Source of the DNA: Lentilitoribacter sp039986595
GTDB lineage: Bacteria > Pseudomonadota > Alphaproteobacteria > Rhizobiales > Rhizobiaceae
Length of the DNA stretch: 64,000 nucleotides
Assembly (NCBI GenBank): GCA_039986595.1
Contig: JBDWQJ010000004.1
Span: forward strand, 806,001 to 870,000
Reading direction: 5' to 3'
Made by a program: the position numbers and the translations under genes. The first letter of the stretch is position 1. Every line of letters begins with the position of its first letter. This document shows, piece after piece, positions 53,709-61,482 of the stretch. Below the pieces are notes generated by a model. The model was not told the DNA's origin. It ran no database searches and saw only the letters and a list, made by a program, of their open reading frames with translations.

Positions 53709-54062
53709 CTAAAAAATTTGATTTGAGTTTTTCTCGACCAAAACATTACCCAACTTTAGAAATAATTCCAACGTTTGATCATCCAGTTGTCCAGCAAGAA
53801 GATTAAGCTGGGTGAGTAGCTGCTGGCGCTCACCAGATAGATCCTCATCCAAACCCTCAAAGAATACCCGCATAGGAACTTTAAATACTTCAGCGATATC
53901 CGCGAGTGTTGAGAAATTGGGCGCAGTCTTGCCACGCTCCAAATTGGAGATGGTCTCAAAAGCCTTATCAATTGCTTCTGCCAACTGTGCCTGTGTTAGG
54001 CCATGCTGATGACGGAGTGTTTTCACACGATACCCGATGTTTTGTTTCAATAGATCACTCAT
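53709..54062 (-). CDS. Small XRE-family regulator
   Basis: The HTH_3 domain occupies most of the 117 residues (GYRVKTLRHQHGLTQAQLAEAIDKAFETISNLERGKTAPNFSTLADIAEVF). The C-terminal 40 residues are helical (LLTQLNLLAGQLDDQTLELFLKLG). It is divergent from the small secreted-protein gene at 54214 and 133 bases from the other XRE gene. The pair may act as a lysogeny-like or conjugation switch, but that is inference from location only. Confidence 0.85.
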   Translation of the reverse strand: MSDLLKQNIGYRVKTLRHQHGLTQAQLAEAIDKAFETISNLERGKTAPNFSTLADIAEVFKVPMRVFFEGLDEDLSGERQQLLTQLNLLAGQLDDQTLELFLKLGNVLVEKNSNQIF

Positions 54063-54213
54063 ATAACGAGTTATAAAGCCGTGTAAAGTGGTTGACCATG
54101 TAATTGAAAGACAGTATTGCTAAGATTATTAGTAATTATAAGCCGATTATCAACACTGGATTTGATGTTTCAGCGAATGATGACGCTTGCTTTGAGATCA
54201 GATGGAGAAGATC

Positions 54214-54441
54214 ATGAAACTATTAGCACTTGTTGTATTGGGAATATTATTTGCTGCTACTTTGGCAAGAGCAGATGAGGCAGCTGTGAAAATGCTACAT
54301 AAACGTTTGAACGCTTGTGATGCCGATGCCAAACAAACAGGTGTTCCCATGCATGGTGAATGTTCGGAAGTTCAGTTTGAACTCTCAAAGCAGTATTCCT
54401 CATATGCTGAGTATCAAGAAGCACGTAAAGCCAATCAATAA
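54214..54441 (+). CDS. Small exported protein, unknown function
   Basis: This 75-residue protein has a clear signal peptide (MKLLALVVLGILFAATLARADE). The mature 50 residues are charged and contain two cysteines (ACDADAKQ and GECSEVQ) that probably form a disulfide, ending YSSYAEYQEARKANQ. GGAG seven bases upstream favours the ATG at 54214 over the one at 54202. It is followed by its own terminator. I do not recognise a family. Confidence 0.65.
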   Translation: MKLLALVVLGILFAATLARADEAAVKMLHKRLNACDADAKQTGVPMHGECSEVQFELSKQYSSYAEYQEARKANQ

Positions 54442-54523
54442 GTATTTCTTACGAAGGGATTTCATGCGCTTGTTTACGTGATGGTTCTTACGTCGTTCCA
54501 AATCATAACGAGTGTAGGGGTAG

Positions 54524-54560
54524 AACACGCGTAGGTCCTAATCGATTTGTGCGTGTTTTC
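54524..54560 (+). terminator. Terminator of the small exported-protein gene
   Basis: AACACGC (54524-54530) and GCGTGTT (54551-54557) pair across a 20-base loop, followed by TTTCTTATT. The rest of 54442-54663 shows a small GGTCG/CGACC hairpin near 54590 and no gene. Confidence 0.5.
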
Positions 54561-54663
54561 TTATTCTTTGATGGCTTCATGAAAGAAAGGTCGCTCTTTC
54601 GACCAGACGGCTTTAGATGGTCGTGACCTCTACAGGTATTCAACGACAAAGAGGTTCTAAAAC

Positions 54664-55155
54664 ATGTCCAATCTTTCCAAACTTACACTCACAACCACAA
54701 CACCTAATCAACCAATGACGGCGCTCGCTCGTAAACGTGTCAAACTTATCCGTAAGTTGGATCAACAACTGCTTGCTGCAGAAGCTCAAGGTGAGGGGTT
54801 AGAAGCTACAGAAGAGGTTAAACGCTGGGTTGATAATGCTGAAACAGGCAAGCGAGAGCAAGTTGCTTTTAATCGCCCTATTAAAAAATGGTGGTGGGCC
54901 AATGAACATGGCGCGCTTATGATTACGCTTAAAGATGGCAATAAGATCATCCCGCTGGATGACAAACATACATCCATTGAAGTCGGTGGCATTGAAAGCC
55001 TTGCAGGATCATTAGAAACAATCCGCGCTGCTGTTATTGCTGGTGAGCTTGATACCCAATTGGAAAAGCTGATTGCAGAACGTAAACCGTTTGGCAAGAA
55101 CAGTAAGAAAGCTGCTGTTCAATCACCTACAGCTAAACCAACGAAAGCCAACTAA
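54664..55155 (+). CDS. DUF6641-like island/plasmid protein
   Basis: This 163-residue soluble basic protein has LARKRVKLIRKLDQQLLAAEAQ near the start, NRPIKKWWWANEHGALMITLKDGNKIIPLDDKHTSIEVG in the middle, and SLETIRAAVIAGELDTQLEKLIAERK near the end. That order resembles proteins I recall as DUF6641, found on integrative and plasmid-like elements with no known function. The tail is lysine/alanine-rich. Its stop overlaps the start of the next small membrane-protein gene (TAATG), so the two form an operon ending at 55420. Confidence 0.6.
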   Translation: MSNLSKLTLTTTTPNQPMTALARKRVKLIRKLDQQLLAAEAQGEGLEATEEVKRWVDNAETGKREQVAFNRPIKKWWWANEHGALMITLKDGNKIIPLDDKHTSIEVGGIESLAGSLETIRAAVIAGELDTQLEKLIAERKPFGKNSKKAAVQSPTAKPTKAN

Positions 55156-55325
55156 TGGGAACAGTTTTCATCTTTGTTGCAAGCACGATTGTCTTCGTGC
55201 TTGCATTCAAGTTTATCGGCGTTTTCATCCGTTTCATGATTTACCACTTCCGAACTGGTAGCAACATCACAACCGCTATCTTGGCTTCCGTTGCAATCGG
55301 GATTTGGATTATTTGGGGCCTTTAA
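55155..55325 (+). CDS. Small two-helix membrane protein
   Basis: A 56-codon frame begins in a TAATG overlap with the preceding gene. It encodes a hydrophobic helix (VFIFVASTIVFVLAFKFIGVF), a short basic loop (IRFMIYHFRTGSN) and a second helix (TTAILASVAIGIWIIWGL). A strong terminator follows at 55389. The overlap and amphipathic layout argue that it is real. Function unknown. Confidence 0.6.
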   Translation: MGTVFIFVASTIVFVLAFKFIGVFIRFMIYHFRTGSNITTAILASVAIGIWIIWGL

Positions 55326-55388
55326 GTAAAGCTCAGCTAACATCCACACATAGGCTTGTGTAATCATCCTACCCCTAAGCCCCCTATA

Positions 55389-55420
55389 GAAGCTGCCACA
55401 TAACAATGGGCAGCTTCTTT
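55389..55420 (+). terminator. Terminator of the 54664-55325 gene pair
   Basis: GAAGCTGCC (55389-55397) and GGCAGCTTC (55409-55417) form a perfect nine-base stem, followed by T residues. It separates the plus-strand pair from the minus-strand T-fold gene. Confidence 0.8.
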
Positions 55421-55443
55421 GTTCATGATGTGCTGAATAGGGA

Positions 55444-55854
55444 TCAGCTGTCCTCATAACGTACCACAGCGCCATTTTCGTTGTCCTCAAGAACGCGCAC
55501 TTCCCAATCTCGGCTTGGGTGACGTTCAATGAGAGCCTCAAGCAATCGCTCAGCGAGTTGTTCCATACTGGAGGAACCCACATTATGGGTGTCGCTCGGA
55601 AACACAGATTGGCAAAAACGCTTCAATTGGAAGAATTCGATTTCTCGATCTGCGTGGTGCACGTTAACTCGCACAAAGAAGTGCACATTGTGGCGATGAA
55701 GGTTTGCCAGAAACGAAACATCATCATCTCCACCTGTCGCAAGTTTTGGATCTTGATCTGATCCTTTGAATTGGTGAATGATTTCTCGTTGGAAGCTGAT
55801 TTCAATATGTCGATCTATATTAGCTTGTTTAAGTGTTGATGTTTTGCTCATCAT
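55444..55854 (-). CDS. QueD/PTPS-like T-fold protein (putative)
   Basis: The 136 residues follow the order of 6-pyruvoyl-tetrahydropterin/6-carboxytetrahydropterin synthases. FLANLHRHNVHFFVRVNV stands where the zinc-binding LHGHSY strand lies, DREIEFFQLKRFC matches the DFxxLK helix, and GSSSMEQLAERLLEAL plus VRVLEDNENGAVVRYED match the C-terminal PTSE helix and VKET strand. The catalytic cysteine before the HxH and the central DH motif are missing, so it may not be an active synthase. AGGAG lies seven bases before the ATG. The nearby queuosine-precursor transporter and TGT-like enzyme make a link to 7-deazapurines attractive but unproven. Confidence 0.45.
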   Translation of the reverse strand: MMSKTSTLKQANIDRHIEISFQREIIHQFKGSDQDPKLATGGDDDVSFLANLHRHNVHFFVRVNVHHADREIEFFQLKRFCQSVFPSDTHNVGSSSMEQLAERLLEALIERHPSRDWEVRVLEDNENGAVVRYEDS

Positions 55855-55959
55855 CTTGATCTCCTATGATTGATGGAGACAGATAAATGATCAACAAATT
55901 GATTGAGCGAAAGAAGTTTTTCTTACGGACTGCACTGGTCGATTATCAGTTATTGGAAG

Positions 55960-56571
55960 CTAGTTTTCGTATTCACGGAACTTTGCTGCAAACTTGGTTC
56001 TGTTATCAACACCGGCTTTTTTCAGAATAGCTCGAACATGGTTCTGTGTTGTTTTGGGAGATATGCCCAACTGGTTGGAAATGGCTTTGTCAGAATGTCC
56101 ATCTGATATGAGGTTGGCGACTTCAATCTCCTTTTGAGTGAAGCCACTCCATTTCTCTCTAAGCTCAACGTAATCTAATACTGCATCAGCGGGTATGAAA
56201 CTGCCGCCTGCGATCATTGTATTAATTGCATGGATCAAGGGTATGTCATCCAGTGTTTTAGGAAGCCAGCCAATCGCACCTTTTGAGATTGCCGCTTTGA
56301 TTGCCAATACATCCGTTATGCCGGAGATTATTCCAACAGTGAGATCTGGATAGTTTTGTTTGAGTAATTGAAGCCCGTCCAAACCATTTATACCGGGCAT
56401 ATCAAAATCTAGGAGAACAAGATCGTATGATTGTTCTTGTTCGAGAAGCTTCATTGCCTCTTGCATAGTGCCAACGGCGTCTGCCTCGGTGTCCTTCTCT
56501 GCATGTTTGAGAAGTAGTGCTATGGATTTGCCGACCACGACGTGATCATCGACAATAAGAATTCGTTTCAT
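55960..56571 (-). CDS. NarL/FixJ-type response regulator
   Basis: This has a receiver domain (residues 1-120) with acidic pocket IVDDH, phosphoacceptor D55 in LVLLDFDMPG and the conserved lysine in GWLPKTLD. A LuxR-type HTH follows at 140-200 (FTQKEIEVANLISDGHSDKAISNQLGISPKTTQNHVRAILKKAG). The length of 203 is standard. It is divergent from a MASE1 histidine kinase with only 52 bases between, so the two form a two-component pair. TAGGTAA at its start region resembles the three direct repeats upstream of the 58420 operon, a likely target. Confidence 0.9.
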   Translation of the reverse strand: MKRILIVDDHVVVGKSIALLLKHAEKDTEADAVGTMQEAMKLLEQEQSYDLVLLDFDMPGINGLDGLQLLKQNYPDLTVGIISGITDVLAIKAAISKGAIGWLPKTLDDIPLIHAINTMIAGGSFIPADAVLDYVELREKWSGFTQKEIEVANLISDGHSDKAISNQLGISPKTTQNHVRAILKKAGVDNRTKFAAKFREYEN

Positions 56572-56623
56572 AGGTAAGTTTCTTTAGTTGATCTTTGCGT
56601 GTATTTGAAAGTAATTTCGCGCA

Positions 56624-58204
56624 ATGAAACAGATATTACAATATAAAAAATTTGATGCCGTTGTTATGATCGGCCTAATCGCACTATGGCTTGGTGCATT
56701 TAAAAGCTCGGCTTTGTTTAGCTTCTTTGGAACCTATTCCAGTCTTTGGTATTTACCTGCCGGTGTCACGCTTTCAATTGCTATAGCAGTTCCGTTTAGG
56801 TTTATTATCGCGCCACTTATTGCCAATTGGTTACTAGCAGTCCCACTTGTAAGCGCGCTACTGCATGTTGAATATACAAGTGTTGCAGATCATCTGCTTC
56901 ATGGGACCAGATTGTTTTTAGTTTATGCTGGGGCAGGGTGTGTTCTTCGGTATCTGTTCAAGATCAAATTCCCCGTTTCTAATCTTTCTGATCAGCTCAA
57001 AGTAATTTCGGTAACTTTGATGGCATCTCTATTGGGCGCTGCTAGTGGTGTATCCCTGCATGTTGCAATGGGGAGTTTTAATTGGGGAGTGGCTAAGAAT
57101 ATTGCATTGCCTTGGATGATAGGTGATGGAATAGCAGCTGTGATTGTTCCACCCCTATTGGTCCCGTTGCTACTTAGGTTGTTTGCGGATGATCAATCAC
57201 AGGTAAAGACAACACGTTACCTGTCATCAATCCCAATGTTGTTTTACCAGTTCGTTATGATCATGTGCGTCATGTATGTTGCATTTGGAATATCGACCAA
57301 ATCATCTGGCCTTGTTGAGTTGTGGTATCTTGTGGTTCTGCCACCAATTATATTTGCCGTTCGTGGCGGTATAATAAATGCTGCGAGTGCAATAGCCATT
57401 ACCGCATTGCTCACACCACCCGTTGCGACGATGCTTGGGTTTGATGGCGAGCGAATTTCATTACAAATTCTTCTTCTCATTGGGGGAGTTGTTTCACTCG
57501 TGATTGGAGGGGCTGTTACGGATCGCGACAATGCGTTTGAAACCATCAAACGGCATGAAGAAGAGTTGGAGCTGCTTGTTGTAAATCGCACTCGGATGCT
57601 TGAAGAAGCTCACGAGTTTCAAAAACATCTTATTCGATCAATAGGTCATGATATGCAGCAACCCGTGTTTGCGCTTAATAATGTTATCTCAACTTTCAAA
57701 TATGCAATTAAAGATCCTGAACTATGCCAGATGGTCAAAGAGGCTGAGACACTCAGCGGTACGGCACTAAGGTTTATTCGCAAAACGCTCGATTATGCGA
57801 AGCGAGAAGCCGGGCAGGTCGTGGTGTCAAAACAAGAGTTCCCAGTTCAGAAAGTGTTTGATCAAATAAAACCCATGTTTGATGAAGACGCTAACGAGCG
57901 TGGAATTATTCTTGATATTCAAACCAGTGATCTCATGCTAGTTTCTGATGAGCATCTTGTTTGGGAAACACTTTCTAATTTGGTGCAGAATGCAATTCGC
58001 ATGAGTGTTAAAAACCAGACAGTCTTCGTGACTGCATTCGAAATAGATGGTCAATTGACCATTGCGGTGACGGATCAGCATGAAGGCCCAATCAATCAAG
58101 ATGGTGCCGCTGGTTTTGGGCTAGAGATTGTCAATCAGATTTCTAAACTGCTTAATTTTGAGTTCCAATTATCACCAAACTTGGCCAAGATTTCATTCAA
58201 ATAA
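56624..58204 (+). CDS. MASE1-type sensor histidine kinase
   Basis: Residues 1-310 form about eight membrane helices of the MASE1 type (SLWYLPAGVTLSIAIAVPFRF, then NIALPWMIGDGIAAVIVPPLL). A coiled-coil linker (ETIKRHEEELELLVVNRTRML) leads to a dimerisation domain with the phosphoacceptor in IRSIGHDMQQPV. An HATPase domain follows with SNLVQNAIRMS, a changed G1 region (AVTDQHEGP) and FGLEIVNQISKLL. The stimulus is unknown. It is divergent from the response regulator and upstream of the precursor-transporter operon, which it may control. A 15-base inverted repeat follows. Confidence 0.88.
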   Translation: MKQILQYKKFDAVVMIGLIALWLGAFKSSALFSFFGTYSSLWYLPAGVTLSIAIAVPFRFIIAPLIANWLLAVPLVSALLHVEYTSVADHLLHGTRLFLVYAGAGCVLRYLFKIKFPVSNLSDQLKVISVTLMASLLGAASGVSLHVAMGSFNWGVAKNIALPWMIGDGIAAVIVPPLLVPLLLRLFADDQSQVKTTRYLSSIPMLFYQFVMIMCVMYVAFGISTKSSGLVELWYLVVLPPIIFAVRGGIINAASAIAITALLTPPVATMLGFDGERISLQILLLIGGVVSLVIGGAVTDRDNAFETIKRHEEELELLVVNRTRMLEEAHEFQKHLIRSIGHDMQQPVFALNNVISTFKYAIKDPELCQMVKEAETLSGTALRFIRKTLDYAKREAGQVVVSKQEFPVQKVFDQIKPMFDEDANERGIILDIQTSDLMLVSDEHLVWETLSNLVQNAIRMSVKNQTVFVTAFEIDGQLTIAVTDQHEGPINQDGAAGFGLEIVNQISKLLNFEFQLSPNLAKISFK

Positions 58205-58233
58205 ACTGCTCATATCGTCGGAAGAGTTGCCCA

Positions 58234-58279
58234 GAAGAAAATTTCATTATTTGCGAAGGAAAAAAATGAAATTTTCTTC
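58234..58279 (+). terminator. Perfect 15-bp inverted repeat, probable terminator of the kinase gene
   Basis: GAAGAAAATTTCATT (58234-58248) is the exact inverse of AATGAAATTTTCTTC (58265-58279), with a 16-base loop. It lies 30 bases after the kinase stop and is followed by an AT-rich stretch ending in TTTTTTAT. It could stop transcription before the controlled promoter region that follows. Confidence 0.6.
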
Positions 58280-58300
58280 CGGGAGAAATTATTTTTTATC

Positions 58301-58359
58301 TAGGTAATTTATGCACTGCCCATAGGTAATATTTGCACGTTTCTAGGTAATCTTCGCAC
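58301..58359 (+). promoter_or_regulatory. Three direct repeats TAGGTAAT-x-TT-x-GCAC upstream of the modification operon
   Basis: Copies at 58301-58316, 58323-58338 and 58344-58359 read TAGGTAATTTATGCAC, TAGGTAATATTTGCAC and TAGGTAATCTTCGCAC. The periods of 22 and 21 bases put them on one face of the helix. They end 60 bases before the ATG of the precursor transporter, a normal place for an activator. The NarL-type regulator encoded 2 kb to the left is the obvious candidate. Confidence 0.7.
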
Positions 58360-58419
58360 ACACAAATCAAATGTGATCTGACATGTTCTGCCTCATCGTT
58401 AATTTGAGGAGGGGCTCTC

Positions 58420-58914
58420 ATGCCTAAAGGGTTTTGGACAGCCAGCTATATCGGCGCTGTTGTTTTAATAAATTATCTATTTGTGATTATTCCAATGGTG
58501 CCAGTGTTTGGAACCATGTTTCCACCTGTAATGCTGGTTGTTGGCTTTGTGTTTGTATTTAGAGACTTTGCCCAACGAGAGATCGGACATTGGGTATTTG
58601 CGGCTATGATTATTGCCGGAATTATCAGCTATTTTATGTCAGCACCATTTGTTGCCATTGCAAGCGTTACCGCTTTCCTGATTTCTGAGTTCATTGACTG
58701 GGGTGTATTTACATTCACACGAAGGCCGCTTGCATCCCGCATTCTATATTCATCCGCATTATCCGTTCCAATTGATACGGCTGTGTTTTTGCAAATGGTT
58801 GGTCATCTGGATTGGATTAGTTTTGGTATTGTCACAGCAGCTAAGATGATTGGTGCGTTTGCATTCTGGTTTGTTCTTCAAAAAAGAGCTGATAACCAAG
58901 CGGAGGCAGCATAA
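58420..58914 (+). CDS. VUT/YhhQ-family queuosine-precursor transporter
   Basis: This 164-residue integral membrane protein has about five helices and the family signature FVFRDFAQREIGHWVF (about 46-61). FLISEFIDWGVFTFTRRPLASRILYSSALSVPIDTAVF (about 87-124) is the second family region. E. coli YhhQ imports the 7-deazaguanine bases preQ0 and preQ1; phages that modify their DNA also carry homologues. GAGGAGGGG precedes the ATG. It is the first gene of an overlapping operon and begins 60 bases after the three direct repeats. The TAATG overlap couples it to the glycosyltransferase. Confidence 0.85.
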   Translation: MPKGFWTASYIGAVVLINYLFVIIPMVPVFGTMFPPVMLVVGFVFVFRDFAQREIGHWVFAAMIIAGIISYFMSAPFVAIASVTAFLISEFIDWGVFTFTRRPLASRILYSSALSVPIDTAVFLQMVGHLDWISFGIVTAAKMIGAFAFWFVLQKRADNQAEAA

Positions 58915-59972
58915 TGCCGACACTTTGGATATTTGATATCGAGCCCCATGAGCAGCGATATACGAGCGAATGGCAGACTTATCTGCCAAAGCAAATTGAG
59001 GGATTTCGGCAAGCAAACAGTAGAAAGCGTTGGAACGTACAAACTATTTCAACTATTCAAACAGGCGGTAAACTCTCCCAGGGTGCCTTTTTAAATTTCG
59101 CAGAAACAAATGTATATAAATCATTCCAAGTCTCAGCCTTTGCTAAAGATGTGGAGCTGAAGAATGTAAAACCAGGAGATCGACTGCTGTTTACAGACGC
59201 TTGGCATCCTGGCGTTGTCCAATGCCGATATATGTCTGATCTCCTCAATCTTGATCTGACAATTGATGTGATGTGGCATGCCGGAAGTTATGATAAACAT
59301 GACATCTTGTCTCAAAAGACAAAGAATAAACGCTGGAGCTTCGCGTTTGAACAAGCGATCTATGAGGCAGCAGATAGAAATTACTTTGCTACTCAATATC
59401 ATCGCGACTTGTTTTTACTTGGGCTAAAAATTGGTCCGTCAAAAAAATGTAGGATTGTTGGATGGCCGATGGAGTATCTGCCAAATCTACTTAAAGATAG
59501 ATACAAAACTCCAAACAAAAACACGATCATCTTTCCTCATCGAATATCGCCTGAGAAACAGCCGGACATATTTAGAAATCTTCAAGCCGTGTTGGGTTCT
59601 CATGATTTGGTTTTAGCTCAAAGTAAGCCATTAGACAAATCTGATTATCATGATTTACTGGGTGATAGCATTGCTAGCTTTTCTGCAAGTCATCAGGAAA
59701 CGCTTGGTATAGGAACCTATGAAGCGATGCTATGTGGTGCAATTCCAATCGTACCAGCGCGTCTTGCCTACAAGGAAATATACCAAGATATTTGTTATCC
59801 ATCGATTTGGACCAAAGATCGGAATAAAGCGATGCAGTTCGCACCAGCGATTGCTGCTCATATTAATAATATGCAAGTCGCTTATACACCGCTTCAAATA
59901 CACAATATGGCACGGGTAATTGGTGGTCAGTATTTCAATGGAGGTAAGCTTTATGCCCAACTCTTCAGATAA
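58914..59972 (+). CDS. GT-B (GT4-like) glycosyltransferase
   Basis: This soluble 352-residue protein has a donor-binding half typical of GT4: NTIIFPHRISPEKQPDIFRNLQ (about 202-223) and ASHQETLGIGTYEAMLCGAIPIVPAR (about 257-282) with the two glutamates of the E-x7-E motif. The N-terminal half starts LWIFDIEPHEQRYTSEWQTYLPKQI, unlike usual polysaccharide enzymes. There is no membrane segment. GGAGG precedes the ATG, which overlaps the transporter stop by one base; its own 3' end overlaps the TGT-like gene by 20 bases. No surface polysaccharide genes are nearby, so a nucleic-acid acceptor (modified base) is a reasonable hypothesis, by analogy with the queuosine glycosyltransferases. Confidence 0.75.
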   Translation: MPTLWIFDIEPHEQRYTSEWQTYLPKQIEGFRQANSRKRWNVQTISTIQTGGKLSQGAFLNFAETNVYKSFQVSAFAKDVELKNVKPGDRLLFTDAWHPGVVQCRYMSDLLNLDLTIDVMWHAGSYDKHDILSQKTKNKRWSFAFEQAIYEAADRNYFATQYHRDLFLLGLKIGPSKKCRIVGWPMEYLPNLLKDRYKTPNKNTIIFPHRISPEKQPDIFRNLQAVLGSHDLVLAQSKPLDKSDYHDLLGDSIASFSASHQETLGIGTYEAMLCGAIPIVPARLAYKEIYQDICYPSIWTKDRNKAMQFAPAIAAHINNMQVAYTPLQIHNMARVIGGQYFNGGKLYAQLFR

Positions 59973-61482
59973 ACCAATCAAGCCACTGCACGAGTATGAA
60001 TCAGAAGAAGAGCTTCGCGCTGCATTTGCATACTACGAGCAGCAGTATAAAGAGGAATGGCAAGTTCTTGATTATTCCAAGATGATGAACTTCCAGAATG
60101 CTGCACTTTATGCACCCGCATTGAGCGATGGATATATCAACAATGTCACCCGTCTTGGAAAGCAGCAGCAAGAAGCCATAGACAAAAATGATCCAAGTTT
60201 GGATCCGTTTTATGAGCTTTTGAAAGATACACCATATTCCATCAAAGCGGATGATTTGAAGTTCATCAACCCAAAGTCACGTCTGTGTTTCTATCCGTGG
60301 GTTTTATTCAGTGCCGGGCAGGGGGCAAAGACGGAAAGCCTGTCGCAAAAAGACAATTGGGTCACGAGCAAACCACGTGATCCACGTGTTGTTGTTCTGG
60401 GTGACAGCGGTGGCTTTCAGCTACAACAACAGACCATTCCATTTGATGCAAATTCCACACCTGAACGTATGCTTAGATGGTTAGAGCGTATTGCCGATCA
60501 ATCCATGATCCTGGATTTTCCAACAGGTGGTATTGAAACCGGAGCTATGGTGCCCCACGTGGAAAAGCTCAAGCAAGAAGGCGTTGATGTTGAGGGACTT
60601 GCAGAAAGGGCCGGGTTCTCAACTGGCTATATGGGTTGTCTTATATGTACCCAGCAAAACAATGATTACTTTGCCAAGCAGCGCGTAGGCGATGCAACTA
60701 AGCTGCTGAATGTTATCCAAGGCAGGGATGAAGAGGAAAGCAATCATTGGTATCAATCCATCAAACACTATCCATTTGAAGGATGGGCATTTGCAGGTAA
60801 ACATTCGGTTCAACTTTCCATGACACTTCGCCGTCTTACCCAAATCCGCGATGATGGATTATTAAAGCCGGATCAATGGGTTCATTTCTTGGGTGTTTCC
60901 ACTTTGAAAGTCGGTGTGGCACTCACATATATCCAGCGCGCATTACGCAAATATACCGATGCTCATAATGTGCAAATCACTTTTGATTCCAAAAGCCCGA
61001 TTGATAGCGTCATCAATGGCTATAATTCGATTGCAGGTTATGATTTCAGTCGGGATAAATGGAGTATTCATACAGAACCCACTAATTTGGCTAAATACCA
61101 AAACTCCGACATTCGGCTTAAAAGCTTGGCAGTGGATTGGGCCAATCAACGTGAGTACAGAATTACATCGCAATCCACACTGTCGCATGTTCTGTCACTA
61201 AGTGATCTCGTGGGTATCAAAAATCCTAAATCTAACAAACGCATACCATCGTCGCTTCAGCAGGCTCTGCTTACTCATCACAACACACAAGCACTTATTG
61301 AAGCCTTCCGACATGCTTATCGATATTTGGATGACAAGTATCACTCAGAACGACCAGAATCCGTTCAGTTTCTGAACGCGTACATTGATATGATTTTCAA
61401 AGATGAAAGTCCAATGGACATCATCGACGACATAGAAGCCGAACTCGACGCACTCGCTATAGAAGGGTATTTTGGAAGATGA
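59953..61482 (+). CDS. tRNA-guanine transglycosylase/DpdA-like enzyme
   Basis: The central 240 residues have the TGT barrel order: VVVLGDSGGFQLQQQ with general-acid/base D151, LDFPTGG (D188), LLNVIQGRDEEESNHWYQSI (Q256), the FEGWAFAGKHS base-binding loop, VHFLGVST, and FDSKSPIDS with the expected nucleophile D345. The CxCx2C-H zinc site of tRNA TGTs is not visible, and N-terminal 100 and C-terminal 150 residues are unlike canonical Tgt. Such divergent paralogues include DpdA, which puts preQ0 into DNA. GGAGG decides the ATG at 59953 (509 residues). The neighbouring precursor transporter and glycosyltransferase support base exchange in DNA or RNA. Confidence 0.75.
   Translation: MPNSSDKPIKPLHEYESEEELRAAFAYYEQQYKEEWQVLDYSKMMNFQNAALYAPALSDGYINNVTRLGKQQQEAIDKNDPSLDPFYELLKDTPYSIKADDLKFINPKSRLCFYPWVLFSAGQGAKTESLSQKDNWVTSKPRDPRVVVLGDSGGFQLQQQTIPFDANSTPERMLRWLERIADQSMILDFPTGGIETGAMVPHVEKLKQEGVDVEGLAERAGFSTGYMGCLICTQQNNDYFAKQRVGDATKLLNVIQGRDEEESNHWYQSIKHYPFEGWAFAGKHSVQLSMTLRRLTQIRDDGLLKPDQWVHFLGVSTLKVGVALTYIQRALRKYTDAHNVQITFDSKSPIDSVINGYNSIAGYDFSRDKWSIHTEPTNLAKYQNSDIRLKSLAVDWANQREYRITSQSTLSHVLSLSDLVGIKNPKSNKRIPSSLQQALLTHHNTQALIEAFRHAYRYLDDKYHSERPESVQFLNAYIDMIFKDESPMDIIDDIEAELDALAIEGYFGR

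Noticed and set aside
55884..56018. A plus-strand ORF of about 45 codons overlapping the end of the response-regulator gene
   Set aside because: It lies antisense over the HTH coding sequence, and its composition is that of a shadow frame.
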